DNA of 37,705 bases from Planctomycetaceae bacterium (GTDB taxonomy: Bacteria > Planctomycetota > UBA8742 > UBA2392 > JABWBM01): contig JABWBM010000007.1 of assembly GCA_013360495.1 (NCBI GenBank), forward strand, positions 1 through 37,705, in the 5' to 3' direction. How positions within the stretch are numbered: the first letter of the stretch is position 1; each line of letters opens with the position of its first letter. Below the pieces are notes generated by a model. The model was given only the letters and a program-made list of their open reading frames with translations, did not search any database and was not told where the DNA came from. The translations under genes and the position numbers were made by a program. Of the stretch, positions 25,102-37,641 are shown one piece after another.

Positions 25102-25171
25102 GTGCAGGGTGCAACGTGCAAGGCAAAGACTTTCAGCAGGATTCTTCGACATTGCACGATGCACCCTGCAC
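25102..25171. repeat. Inverted repeat between the RidA and aminotransferase genes
   Basis: A 20-base arm GTGCAGGGTGCAACGTGCAA (25102-25121) is matched by its complement at 25152-25171 with a single mismatch, with a 30-base loop. It would form a strong hairpin in the RidA-aminotransferase transcript. The repeated GTGCA words are typical of dispersed intergenic repeats. Confidence 0.7.
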
Positions 25172-25179
25172 GTATTTCT

Positions 25180-25623
25180 TTACCTCGCCGCGATGCACTC
25201 AATCTCGATCAACGCGCCTTTCGGCAGCTTCGCCACTTCGACCGTCGAGCGCGCAGGTTTATGTTCGCCGAAGCGCTTGGCATAAATGTCGTTCATCGCT
25301 GCGAAATCGTCGATGTTCTTGAGGAATACCGTCGTCTTCACCACGTCGGCAAGCGTCAGCCCCTCGGCGCGCAGCACGGCCTGAATGTTGTCAAAAACGC
25401 GCTCGGTCTGCGGCGCGATGCCGCCTTCCACTAATGCATTCGTGGCAGGATCGATGGCGATCTGTCCGGCGCAAAATACGTAATTGCCGCTGACGATTGC
25501 TTGCGAATAAGGGCCGATGGCCTTTGGCGCGTCAGGCGCCATTACCGGACGGAATGTTTTTGACGCCGCACAACTTGCGATCAGTGGCGCAAGAACCACG
25601 AGAAGGAGGTGAGCGTGTACCAT
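25180..25623 (-). CDS. RidA-family (YjgF/UK114) lipoprotein
   Basis: A 147-residue protein: a 17-residue lipoprotein signal (MVHAHLLLVVLAPLIASC, Cys18) followed by a complete RidA domain. RidA proteins hydrolyse reactive enamines/imines such as 2-aminoacrylate released by PLP enzymes. Signature parts: AIGPYSQAIVSGNYVFCAGQ, ADVVKTTVFLKNIDDFAAMN, the imine-binding Arg125 in PARSTVEV, and Glu142 in LIEIECIA. RidA is normally cytosolic; here it is exported. The frame is open to 25866 but that extension has no family similarity. ATG 25623 has no Shine-Dalgarno, only a TATCAT box seven bases upstream. It is followed by an exported PLP enzyme gene, a likely functional partner. Confidence 0.88.
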   Translation of the reverse strand: MVHAHLLLVVLAPLIASCAASKTFRPVMAPDAPKAIGPYSQAIVSGNYVFCAGQIAIDPATNALVEGGIAPQTERVFDNIQAVLRAEGLTLADVVKTTVFLKNIDDFAAMNDIYAKRFGEHKPARSTVEVAKLPKGALIEIECIAAR

Positions 25624-25630
25624 GGCAGTT

Positions 25631-25636
25631 ATGATA
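25631..25636 (-). promoter_or_regulatory. -10 box of the RidA gene (leaderless start)
   Basis: TATCAT on the minus strand, seven bases before ATG 25623, with no Shine-Dalgarno between. No good -35 box is seen. The remaining gap up to 25894 shows no convincing gene. Confidence 0.4.
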
Positions 25637-25894
25637 CATGGGACGTGGCGGTGGGCGACTCGCAATTCTCCTGTGGCGTATTTGTCATCCGTCTCAATAC
25701 GTTGACACACTGGGCATTGACAGTTGATGTGTTTCTGGAATTGCCGGTTATCGCTCTTACGATGATAGCCACAGGGAGCGACATCATGACCAGCCAAGTG
25801 AAGACGCGCAATCCGGTGTTGAACGTTGTCGAATTGACGCCGAAGCGCTTTGCCGAGACGAGTCACGGGGATGACGGCTACACGACACCTGCGC

Positions 25895-26842
25895 TTAGGA
25901 CAAGTGATTCTCGAGCACCATCTTTGGAGTATACCCCTTCACCTTCAATGATTCGGCCACTTCGCGGTTCACCACATCGAGGTCGTTGGACACTTCGATC
26001 TTTCGCTGGCGCGCGCACACGGTCATGGACTCCTGCGGCACGACGCCGACAATCTCGGACTCCTTGATCTTCACGCCTTTGGCCGCCGCCAGTTCTTCGA
26101 TGCGGGTGTATGCCTGTGCGGGCGAGGTTTTACGGTAGTCCACGAGGTTCATGGACACCTGAGCGACGCCCTCGTGCTCAAGCATGAAACCAAGCGCTTT
26201 AACGCCCGGCATCCCGCCGTCCTTTTCGCGGATGGTCTGCGCGATGCTTTTCGCCACGTCGACGTCGTGCGTCGCGAGGTTGACGTTGAAGGCAATCAGG
26301 AAAAAACGCGCGCCGATGGCTGACGCGCCGGCCGTGGGGTGAATCTTGTTCGGGCCGAAATCCGGCACACGGCTTTCGTCGGTGCCGATCAACTCGCGCA
26401 GTTTCTCGAACTGTCCCTTGCGAATGTCGGCGAGGTTCTTGCGTTCCTTGCGCGTTGCGGCCGCCTCGTAGAGATAGACCGGGACGCCCAACTCCTCGCC
26501 AACGCGCCGGCCGAGACGCTTGGCGAGCTTGACGCATTCCTCCATCGTCACGTCTTTGACGGGAATGAAGGGGCAGACGTCCACGGCGCCCATGCGCGGG
26601 TGTTCGCCCTGATGCTTGTTGAGGTCGATCAGTCCGGTTGCCTTGCGGAAGATGGCAAGCGCGGCGTCATAGACGCCGATCTCGTCGCCGGCGAAGGTGA
26701 TGACGCTGCGGTTGTGGTCGGCGTCCGATTCGATGGAAACGAGTTTGGCTCCCTTGGTCTGGTTGACCACGGATCCGATGGCGTCAATTCTCGCCTTGTC
26801 CCGCCCCTCGGAAATGTTGGGTACACATTCGATAATCGCCAT
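25895..26842 (-). CDS. ftcD: Glutamate formimidoyltransferase
   Basis: A 315-residue protein covering the transferase half of FTCD; the cyclodeaminase half is absent, as is common in bacteria. It transfers the formimino group of N-formiminoglutamate to tetrahydrofolate in histidine breakdown. Motifs: IIECVPNISEGRD at the N-terminus, DADHNRSVITFAG, HQGEHPRMGAVDVCPF (His residues of the active site), and VSMNLVDYRKTSPAQAY. Start ATG 26842 has GGAG eight bases upstream; the open frame to 26890 lies upstream of the family N-terminus. No other histidine-utilisation gene is in the window. Divergent from dciA. Confidence 0.93.
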   Translation of the reverse strand: MAIIECVPNISEGRDKARIDAIGSVVNQTKGAKLVSIESDADHNRSVITFAGDEIGVYDAALAIFRKATGLIDLNKHQGEHPRMGAVDVCPFIPVKDVTMEECVKLAKRLGRRVGEELGVPVYLYEAAATRKERKNLADIRKGQFEKLRELIGTDESRVPDFGPNKIHPTAGASAIGARFFLIAFNVNLATHDVDVAKSIAQTIREKDGGMPGVKALGFMLEHEGVAQVSMNLVDYRKTSPAQAYTRIEELAAAKGVKIKESEIVGVVPQESMTVCARQRKIEVSNDLDVVNREVAESLKVKGYTPKMVLENHLS

Positions 26843-26878
26843 GTTGTCAACTCCGGTTGCTCTCGCGCTTCGTTCGCA

Positions 26879-26907
26879 AGTATTCCACACCTTGTTCCGC
26901 TTTCCAA
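26879..26907 (-). promoter_or_regulatory. Promoter of ftcD
   Basis: TTGGAA (26907-26902), 17-base spacer, AATACT (26884-26879) preceded by TGG, an extended -10. The predicted leader is about 30 bases and carries the GGAG ribosome-binding site. Confidence 0.45.
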
Positions 26908-26962
26908 CGATAAGCGTGGAATCACTATTGCGCCGGGGCGCTGGACCCCTGTAATTCTCCGC

Positions 26963-26992
26963 TTGACGGATACCGGCTCAAAACCGCATAAA
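26963..26992 (+). promoter_or_regulatory. Upstream promoter candidate for dciA-gyrB
   Basis: TTGACG (26963-26968) with an 18-base spacer to CATAAA (26987-26992). It would give a leader of about 55 bases without an obvious ribosome-binding site. Confidence 0.35.
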
Positions 26993-27019
26993 ACACGCTT
27001 AAAACGCGATTTAGAACGC

Positions 27020-27047
27020 TTCACAACATCCTTAAAATGGGTACAAT
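27020..27047 (+). promoter_or_regulatory. Proximal promoter of dciA-gyrB (leaderless start)
   Basis: TTCACA (27020-27025), 16-base spacer, TACAAT (27042-27047), each one mismatch from consensus. ATG 27054 follows after six bases, so the mRNA would begin at the start codon. Confidence 0.55.
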
Positions 27048-27053
27048 TCCGCC

Positions 27054-29967
<2,914 letters not shown>

Positions 29968-30018
29968 AGCGGGGTAGCAACCAGTCTCAGGGAAGGGGGC
30001 GACCTCATTCCCGATTGC

Positions 30019-30119
30019 GTCGAGTAGCGCGCAAAGCGCGCGTGTCGAGACGGCCATGGTGCAGACGTTTCGGCAAAGCCAGTCTCTCGATACGAGCGCT
30101 TCGCGCTCTACTCGAGACT
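30019..30119. repeat. Two related hairpins after gyrB
   Basis: GTCGAGTAGCGCGC-AAA-GCGCGCGTGTCGAGAC (30019-30051) and a second at 30081-30119 (AGTCTCTCGATACGAGCGC-TTC-GCGCTCTACTCGAGACT). Both share the TCGAG and GCGC blocks, as in REP-type intergenic repeats. They separate gyrB from the convergent gene at 30177 and could stop transcription from both sides. Confidence 0.6.
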
Positions 30120-30176
30120 ACGGTTGCTTTTCATCGTATGGCGTTATGCCTTCGCGGGCATGACGAGAACTCAATC

Positions 30177-32555
30177 TTACCGCTTCTCTTTGAGCGCGGT
30201 GCGGAGCCAGGTTTCCCAGGCGGCGCCGTCGCGGCCGTGGTTTTGGCCGGTCATGCGACCAAGAGCGGCAGCCAGTTCCCATTCAGCGGCGACGTTATCG
30301 GTGTGACCGAAGAGGCGAGCGCAGCGCAAGAGTTCAGCCTGGTGTTCGGGCTTCAGTGAGAGGGTCTTTTCGAGATAGGCGACGGCCTCGAATTTTAATT
30401 CGCCGGATTCTTTGCTGCTTGGAGATTCAAGCGCTTGGAAGGAACGCTCGATCCTGAACCGCGCCAGCAAGTCATCGTAGCGAGGCGTGCGCGCGAACTC
30501 TGGGTTGATCTTCGCAACACGACCGAGGTCCTTCAGCGCGTCCAGCATCTCACTCTTGCGCGCGTAGGCAAGCGCGCGACGGTAGTGCAGCAGGAAGCGC
30601 TCCGTTCCCGTCAACGTGCCGTTGTCATAAGTCTCGGCGGCGTTGAGGTGGCGCAGCGCCATGTGCAGGCGGTCGCCGCCAGTGCCGACCATTGCCTCAG
30701 GCGTCGAGCCGTCGTGCATCAGCAGCGAAATGTCCCCGAGGTAGAGGTGGGCACGGGCGTTGTCGTCGCTGAGCTTGATAGCGTCCTCAAGGTGGGCGAT
30801 AGCCGATTCGAGGTGGCCCTTCGAGTGCGCGAGCATGCCGCTTAATCCGCCCGAGAGCGCTGGGTCCGTGAGCAGCGCCGGATTCTCATCAATTTGCATC
30901 TTCAAGTGCTCAAAGTCGCCAAGCAACAGCAACATCTGCGCGTAAAGCAAGTGCGCGTCGCGGAGCTTCAGGTCGCCGCGCGGGGCGCGGTGGGACGAAA
31001 CAGGACGAGTGGCGACGCCGTCGCGGTGATGCCCCTGCGTGCCGTCGTCGCGGTCGAGCACCCATTCCTCGAGCAGCGTGCGCGCGCGTTTCCACGATTC
31101 GCCGTCGCCGCGCTGGCCTTTGAACACTTCCATGCGGGCCAGTTCATAACCGAGCGAGGCGAAGAGTTCGCGGTCGTCGAGCGTCCAAAGGTAGATGCCG
31201 TTGAGCTTCTCGCCGTCGCTGATGGCGAAGCGGCTGTCGTAATCAGCGCCGTCGTAGTGGTTGCCGTTGCGGAGGAATTCGACGTTGCGGGTGTAGAGGC
31301 TGAGCGGATCGCTTGAGTCTCCGCCCTCGCGTTCGGGAAGCGGGCGATGGTGGCCGCCGGCGTCAAAGCGCAGGATGGTACGGTCGGGAAGACGCACACC
31401 ATAGAAAGGCACATGCACAGGCATGTCGTCGGGGTTGCCGGTGAAGTGATTTTCGCCGACGCCCGCAAGCTTGCGGAGCAGGATCAGCGTCAGAATGTTG
31501 AGCGTCGTGCTGGACGAGGCGTTGCGGACATCCTCGCCCTGGGCGAACACTTGTTGCGCGAGGTAGTGCTGTTGCGTGATGGGCGTTCCAGCGCCGCTGA
31601 TGGCGGGGTGATATTCCTGAACATCCCAGCCCTTGAAGCGTCCGCCTCCGTGCATCATAAAGCCCGTGACGATATTGACCTGCTCGCGCGGATCGGTGAT
31701 GGGCATGCGGCCCTTGTCGCCCTGAACCGTCAATCGGCCGTAAAGTTCTGACGCCATGTTCTGGATGTAGCCGAGGTAGACCTTCGGGTCGATGTTCGGG
31801 TCGTAATACATGGAAAGGAGAATGAAGCACTTCTCGAGATCGACCTTCATCCCGTCCATCTTGTTGAGCGCATTGCGCAGCAGCACGAGATACTCGCGCG
31901 CGGGACGTCCCGGCTCGGGGTATGCGTCATGCTTGGGCGAAAGCGCCTCACGGGCTTCGTCGCGGTCTTTGGGGAGGGCGGGTTCGGTCCCCTCCACGCC
32001 CTCGCGCTCGGGACGGTCGGTTTCGACGTCTTCCTCATCCGGCATTTGGTAGCTGTCGGTGTTCGCGAGCGAGAAATCGACATCATTCGTGAGGTGGGCG
32101 CGTTCACGCTTGTAGATTTCGTCGTAGATGTCCTTCGCCCCTTTCACTTCTTCCGGGGTGTCGGCTCGCTCGCCTTCCTTCCCCTCTGCAGGGTCGCGAT
32201 AGGGCTTCGTATCGGGGATGCCCATGCCGGCGAGTTTTGCCTCGTCGGCGCGAGGGCCGAGAGTCGGTGCACGCACAGGACGCTCGACCTCGACTTCTTT
32301 AGGCTTGGCTGGAAAGAAGCGCTCGCTCACGAGGTTGGCGATCAAATACGAGACGCCAGCAATGCCGAGCATAATGACGACGGCGATAACGGTGCCCTTG
32401 ACACTCTTGGGAGATTGGGCTTTCGCTCCGCCTTCCGCTGCCGGCGTGGCACCATCTGCGCTTGCCGGGAGATCGCCGGGAACTTGCGCGCGGACCGCGC
32501 CGGTGGCGCGCTGCACATCTTTCGAATTTGCGGGTTGCAAGTCGTCCGGTGTCAC
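30177..32555 (-). CDS. Membrane-anchored TPR protein with SirB1/transglutaminase-like middle region
   Basis: A 792-residue protein of unknown function. Cytoplasmic N-terminus of 53 residues, one membrane helix at about 54-76 (GTVIAVVIMLGIAGVSYLIANL), then an acidic Pro/Glu-rich stretch. Residues about 225-420 resemble SirB1-like proteins: DLEKCFILLSMYYDPNIDPKVYLGYIQNMA is like the opening helices, and SSSTTLNILTLILLRKLAGVGENHF is like the core where transglutaminase-type members carry Cys; here there is Ser. The C-terminal half has TPR-like units (YAQMLLLLGDFEHLKMQ, AHLYLGDISLLMHDG, LLHYRRALAYARKSEMLDALKDLGRV). Start GTG 32555 has GGGAGG five bases upstream. It is divergent from atpD and convergent with gyrB. 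The SirB1 link is tentative. Confidence 0.65.
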   Translation of the reverse strand: MTPDDLQPANSKDVQRATGAVRAQVPGDLPASADGATPAAEGGAKAQSPKSVKGTVIAVVIMLGIAGVSYLIANLVSERFFPAKPKEVEVERPVRAPTLGPRADEAKLAGMGIPDTKPYRDPAEGKEGERADTPEEVKGAKDIYDEIYKRERAHLTNDVDFSLANTDSYQMPDEEDVETDRPEREGVEGTEPALPKDRDEAREALSPKHDAYPEPGRPAREYLVLLRNALNKMDGMKVDLEKCFILLSMYYDPNIDPKVYLGYIQNMASELYGRLTVQGDKGRMPITDPREQVNIVTGFMMHGGGRFKGWDVQEYHPAISGAGTPITQQHYLAQQVFAQGEDVRNASSSTTLNILTLILLRKLAGVGENHFTGNPDDMPVHVPFYGVRLPDRTILRFDAGGHHRPLPEREGGDSSDPLSLYTRNVEFLRNGNHYDGADYDSRFAISDGEKLNGIYLWTLDDRELFASLGYELARMEVFKGQRGDGESWKRARTLLEEWVLDRDDGTQGHHRDGVATRPVSSHRAPRGDLKLRDAHLLYAQMLLLLGDFEHLKMQIDENPALLTDPALSGGLSGMLAHSKGHLESAIAHLEDAIKLSDDNARAHLYLGDISLLMHDGSTPEAMVGTGGDRLHMALRHLNAAETYDNGTLTGTERFLLHYRRALAYARKSEMLDALKDLGRVAKINPEFARTPRYDDLLARFRIERSFQALESPSSKESGELKFEAVAYLEKTLSLKPEHQAELLRCARLFGHTDNVAAEWELAAALGRMTGQNHGRDGAAWETWLRTALKEKR

Positions 32556-32602
32556 TGCGCCTCCCTGCGCGTTACAAAAATACGGAACACTCTGTATCCC
32601 AT

Positions 32603-32632
32603 TTTATCGGCTTGGGATGGGCATTTCTTCAA
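32603..32632 (-). promoter_or_regulatory. Promoter candidate for the TPR membrane protein gene
   Basis: TTGAAG (32632-32627), 18 bases, GATAAA (32608-32603). The leader would be about 40 bases and contains GGGAGG before GTG 32555. Confidence 0.38.
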
Positions 32633-32668
32633 TGGAATATGGTGCGAAAGTGACTATTTAACAAGGTG

Positions 32669-32697
32669 TTGTGAGCGCCGAAAGCGGCTGTTATAAG
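32669..32697 (+). promoter_or_regulatory. Promoter of atpD
   Basis: TTGTGA (32669-32674), exactly 17 bases, TATAAG (32692-32697). The leader of about 60 bases carries AGAGGAG before ATG 32766. Having its own promoter fits the lack of other ATP synthase genes upstream. Confidence 0.5.
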
Positions 32698-32750
32698 CGC
32701 GAGCGCCTCCAATCGTGAGGGGCGAAGCTGAGACAGCAATACACCAGTGA

Positions 32751-34178
<1,428 letters not shown>

Positions 34179-34289
34179 GGCCGATCAGGCGAGTCGCGAG
34201 GCGACGAGCCAGGCCGAGCACTGTGGGGTCAAACCATTCTTTCGTCATTCCGCAAGCCGGATGGAAGGCGTGACGAAAGCGCAGTGGAG

Positions 34290-34370
34290 TCTTGTAGAGC
34301 CATGCCTATGGCATGGCGTCTTTCGGCAGAACGCGAAGACGTCACGGCATAGCCGTGACGCTACAAAAGA
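34290..34370. repeat. Composite palindromic element after atpD
   Basis: Two perfect hairpins, GCCATGCC-TAT-GGCATGGC (34299-34317) and CGTCACGGC-ATA-GCCGTGACG (34340-34360), framed by TCTTGTAG on the left and CTACAAAAGA on the right, which are imperfect complements. The nested layout is typical of a non-autonomous dispersed element; it may also act as the atpD terminator. Confidence 0.6.
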
Positions 34371-34420
34371 TGCCCAACGTGATTTGTCGGCAATAGTGTC
34401 TCGTCCGCGAAAGGCCTGCC

Positions 34421-34597
34421 ATGAAAAACGTCGAACTCTCCATCAACGGCGACATCCTGACCATCAAGGTCGACCTGTCGAAAAGCTTCGGCGCGTCGGC
34501 ATCGGGTAAGTCGATCATCATCGCGTCGACGGAAGGGAACTACACACTCCCCGACCGCGAGGAGAAAATCGGCCTCAACGTCTACAAGAAGCCCTGA
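34421..34597 (+). CDS. Small conserved-looking protein, 58 residues
   Basis: A short open frame beginning MKNVELSINGDILTIKVDL and ending GLNVYKKP, with AAAGG before the ATG. The middle SASGKSIIIASTEGN and DREEKIGLNVYKK read as a compact beta-rich domain, with codon choice like that of the neighbouring genes (third-position C/G). I recall small uncharacterised proteins of this pattern (SGKT-IIASTEGN-...-IGLNVY) in other bacteria, but I cannot name a family. No signal peptide or membrane segment. Function unknown; Ser-Gly-Lys-Ser here is not enough to be a P-loop. Confidence 0.75.
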   Translation: MKNVELSINGDILTIKVDLSKSFGASASGKSIIIASTEGNYTLPDREEKIGLNVYKKP

Positions 34598-34631
34598 CGC
34601 TTGTCTTTTCCCATGCACTCTCACTCTAGAT

Positions 34632-34807
34632 TTTCACCGCTGAGTTCGCGGAGAGAGCGGAGGAAGGTGTTTCACGCAAAGCCGCCAAGGCGCAAAGGAA
34701 AATGAGATTGTTCTGTCTTTCGTTGCATTGGAAATTCTTTGCGGCTTTGCGCCTTTGCGTGAGCAATCTTTCTCTTCCTCTGCGCTCTCCGCGTCCTCGG
34801 CGGTAAA
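34632..34807. repeat. Large imperfect inverted repeat between the small gene and clpB
   Basis: Left arm from TTTCACCGCTGAGTTCGCGG to CGCCAAGGCGCAAAGG, right arm from TTTGCGGCTTTGCGCCTTTG to CTCCGCGTCCTCGGCGGTAA. Each arm is about 75 bases and the two are complementary with scattered mismatches around a loop near 34707-34732. The GCAAAGGCGCAAAG words match a common class of dispersed repeats in environmental genomes. It has no real coding content. Confidence 0.7.
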
Positions 34808-34812
34808 CATCT

Positions 34813-34944
34813 TCACTCTTGCGCGACGTTGCGAAAGGGCGTGAGCTTGAAGATGTCATCGGCGGACATTTCCTCGGGCGATAGCTTCTCGACGTTCGGC
34901 GGCGCGGACGCATCCATATACTCGAACATTTCTTTGAGCGTCAT
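34813..34944 (-). CDS. Possible small protein downstream of clpB, 43 residues
   Basis: Reading from ATG 34944 gives MTLKEMFEYMDASAPPNVEK followed by an acidic helix-like stretch and a stop at 34813, next to the inverted repeat. The frame is open back to TTG 34983, just after the clpB stop. Codon use is consistent with a gene, but no Shine-Dalgarno is clear and I do not recognise the product. If it is not real, the stretch 34598-34998 holds only the repeat. Confidence 0.35.
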   Translation of the reverse strand: MTLKEMFEYMDASAPPNVEKLSPEEMSADDIFKLTPFRNVAQE

Positions 34945-34998
34945 GACTTTTGCTTCGTCATCGGCATGATGCGAGATCGACAAACTTGACCAAGAAAA

Positions 34999-37599
34999 TT
35001 ACCGCGCTGCGCGGGCAGGTTTGGCGCGGGTGAATGCGAAGTCGTCGCCTTGGACATCGATGCGCACCGTGTCGCCCGGTTTGAACTCGCCCTCGAGCAA
35101 GCGCAGCGCAAGCTGATTCTGGATGCGCTTGGTAATAAGGCGCTTCAACGGACGCGCGCCATAGACCGGATCGTAGCCTGCGGCGGCCAACGCATCGACG
35201 GCCTCGGTGGTGATATCAAGTTCGAGGCGCTGGTCGGCAAGCAACTTCCTCAGGCGTTCCACCTGCAGCATCACGATGTTGCGCAATTCCGCCCTCTCAA
35301 GCCTACGGAAGACGACAATGTCGTCGATGCGGTTGAGAAATTCAGGCTTGAACTTCGCGCGAAGGTCGGCGAGCACGCGCTCTTCCATCGCCTTGAAATC
35401 CTTGTCCGTCATCTCGACGATATGCGCTGAACCAACGTTGGAGGTCATGATCACGACCGTGTTTTTAAAATTCACCACACGGCCCTGACTGTCGGTGAGC
35501 CGCCCGTCGTCAAGCAATTGTAAGAGCGTATTGAACACTTCGGGGTGGGCCTTCTCGATCTCGTCGAAGAGCACGACGGAGTATGGTCTGCGGCGCACGG
35601 CTTCGGTCAGTTGGCCGCCCTCTTCGTAGCCGACGTATCCCGGCGGGGAACCGATCAAGCGGGCGACGGAGTGCTTCTCCATATATTCGCCCATGTCGAT
35701 ACGCACCAGCGCGGCCTCGTCGTCAAAAAGATATTCCGCGAGCGCCTTGGCAAGCTCGGTTTTGCCGACACCCGTGGGCCCGAGGAAGATGAAGCTGCCC
35801 GTCGGGCGGTTGGGATCCTGCAAGCCCGAACGCGCGCGGCGGATGGCGTTGGCCACGGCCTCGACGGCCTCATTCTGGCCGATCACGCGTTTGTGCAGAT
35901 GATCTTCGAGGTAGACGAGTTTCTCCTTCTCGCTGCTCATCATCTTGGTCACGGGGACGCCGGTCCACTTGGAGACGATCTCGGCGATCTCCTCCTCGGT
36001 GACTTCTTCCTTGAGCATGCGAGTCTCAGATTCCTGTTTCTTGCGCGAAGACTTCGCCTTCGCGATTTTCTTCTCGAGTTCGGGGATGGTCCCGTAACGC
36101 AATTCCGCCACCTTGCCGAAATCGCCCTCACGTTCGAGACGCTCGGCTTCGGATTTCAGTTGTTCGAGCTGCGCCTGATAGTCGGACGCGCCCTTGATCT
36201 GCTCCTTCTCGGCCATCCATTGGGCTTTGAGACGCGAGTGCTCCTCTTTTATCCCGGCGAGTTCCTTCTCAAGATTTTTCAAGCGCTCTTTGCTGGCGTC
36301 GTCCTTTTCCTTCTTCAGCGCTTCGCGCTCGATCTCAAGGCGGCGCAAGTCGCGCTCGAGCTGGTCGATCTCCGGCGGCATGGAATCGATCGACATACGG
36401 ACGCGGCTTGCCGCCTCGTCCACAAGATCGATGGCCTTATCGGGCAGAAAGCGTTCGGTGATGTAGCGGTCGCTCAATGTCGCAGCCGCCACCAGCGCCG
36501 AATCCGTGATGTGGACGCCGTGATGAACTTCATAGCGTTCTTTCAGCCCGCGCAGAATGGCGATGGTGTCATTGACGTCCGGTTCGCTGACGTACACCTG
36601 CTGGAAGCGGCGCTCGAGGGCCTTATCCTTCTCAATATGTTTGCGGTATTCGTCGAGGGTGGTGGCGCCGATGCAGCGCAGCTCGCCACGGGCGAGGGCG
36701 GGTTTGAGCAGGTTACCCGCGTCGGGCGAGCCTTCAGTCTTGCCCGCGCCCACGATGGTGTGCAGCTCGTCGATGAAGAGGATGATCTCGCCGCTGGATT
36801 CTTTGATCTCGTTGATGATGGCTTTGAGGCGTTCTTCGAACTCGCCCCGGAATTTCGTGCCCGCCATGAGCGCGCCGAGGTCAAGTGAAAGGACACGCTT
36901 GTTTTTCAAGCCTTCAGGAACATCGTTGCTGATGATGCGATGGGCGATGCCTTCGACAATGGCGGTCTTTCCGGTGCCCGGCTCGCCGATCAGCACCGGA
37001 TTATTCTTGGTGCGGCGCGAAAGGACTTGCAGCACGCGACGAATTTCCTCCGTGCGGCCAATCACCGGATCGAGCTTGCCGTCCCGCGCTTCGGCGGTGA
37101 GGTCGCGGCAGTATTTCTCCAGCGATTGATAGCTTCCCTCGGGGTCTTGCGAGGTGACGGGCTTCGAGCCGCGCACTTGCTTGAGCGCGTCAAGGATGGC
37201 GTTACGGTCGAGGCCATGAACCTTGAGAAGCTGCGCTGACGGTGACTTGCCTTCTTTGATGACTGCGAGCAACAAGTGTTCGGTCGATATGTATTGGTCG
37301 CCAAGTCCCTTCGCCTCATCGCCGGCAAGCGCCAGCACCTTGGTCAACGCTCGGGAGATGGTAGTCTGACCGCCGCTGACGACGGGGAGTTTGTCGATCT
37401 CCGCGTTAGTCGCGCTAACAAGTTTTGCGGGGTCGAGGTTGAGCTTTCGCAGCAACGACGGCACGACGCCATCCTGCTGTTCGAGTAAAGCAAGCATAAG
37501 GTGCTCAACCTCGAGCGATTGGTGGTCGCGCTTGGTAGCTTCGCCTTGGGCGTCCTGTAGCGCTTCCTGAGCTTTGACAGTGAACTTATCGAGTTGCAT
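34999..37599 (-). CDS. clpB: ClpB disaggregase (AAA+ chaperone)
   Basis: An 866-residue Hsp100 protein that, with DnaK, pulls polypeptides out of aggregates in the cytoplasm. Order of parts: two N-domain repeats (1-145), first AAA domain with GEPGTGKT at 205-212 and [16 protein letters not shown], a coiled-coil middle domain (about 400-530) that distinguishes ClpB from ClpA/ClpC, and a second AAA domain with [36 protein letters not shown] and the [13 protein letters not shown] sensor-2 region. Start ATG 37599 has AAGGAG six bases upstream; the frame is open to 37626. No DnaK or HrcA gene lies nearby. A sigma-54-like promoter motif is upstream. Confidence 0.97.
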   Translation of the reverse strand: MQLDKFTVKAQEALQDAQGEATKRDHQSLEVEHLMLALLEQQDGVVPSLLRKLNLDPAKLVSATNAEIDKLPVVSGGQTTISRALTKVLALAGDEAKGLGDQYISTEHLLLAVIKEGKSPSAQLLKVHGLDRNAILDALKQVRGSKPVTSQDPEGSYQSLEKYCRDLTAEARDGKLDPVIGRTEEIRRVLQVLSRRTKNNPVLIGEPGTGKTAIVEGIAHRIISNDVPEGLKNKRVLSLDLGALMAGTKFRGEFEERLKAIINEIKESSGEIILFIDELHTIVGAGKTEGSPDAGNLLKPALARGELRCIGATTLDEYRKHIEKDKALERRFQQVYVSEPDVNDTIAILRGLKERYEVHHGVHITDSALVAAATLSDRYITERFLPDKAIDLVDEAASRVRMSIDSMPPEIDQLERDLRRLEIEREALKKEKDDASKERLKNLEKELAGIKEEHSRLKAQWMAEKEQIKGASDYQAQLEQLKSEAERLEREGDFGKVAELRYGTIPELEKKIAKAKSSRKKQESETRMLKEEVTEEEIAEIVSKWTGVPVTKMMSSEKEKLVYLEDHLHKRVIGQNEAVEAVANAIRRARSGLQDPNRPTGSFIFLGPTGVGKTELAKALAEYLFDDEAALVRIDMGEYMEKHSVARLIGSPPGYVGYEEGGQLTEAVRRRPYSVVLFDEIEKAHPEVFNTLLQLLDDGRLTDSQGRVVNFKNTVVIMTSNVGSAHIVEMTDKDFKAMEERVLADLRAKFKPEFLNRIDDIVVFRRLERAELRNIVMLQVERLRKLLADQRLELDITTEAVDALAAAGYDPVYGARPLKRLITKRIQNQLALRLLEGEFKPGDTVRIDVQGDDFAFTRAKPARAAR

Positions 37600-37641
37600 G
37601 GCTGCTCCTTTGGGCGTCCGGTTCACGCCCGAAGGTTCATC

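Noticed and set aside
26843-27053. Replication origin next to dciA-gyrB
   Set aside because: No cluster of DnaA boxes (TTATCCACA-like) and no dnaA or dnaN gene nearby; the sequence is explained by divergent promoters.
34626-34913. 95-codon minus-strand frame over the inverted repeat
   Set aside because: The translated words (LTQRRKAAKN, LCALAALRE) are the typical spurious product of this dispersed repeat and do not form a real protein.
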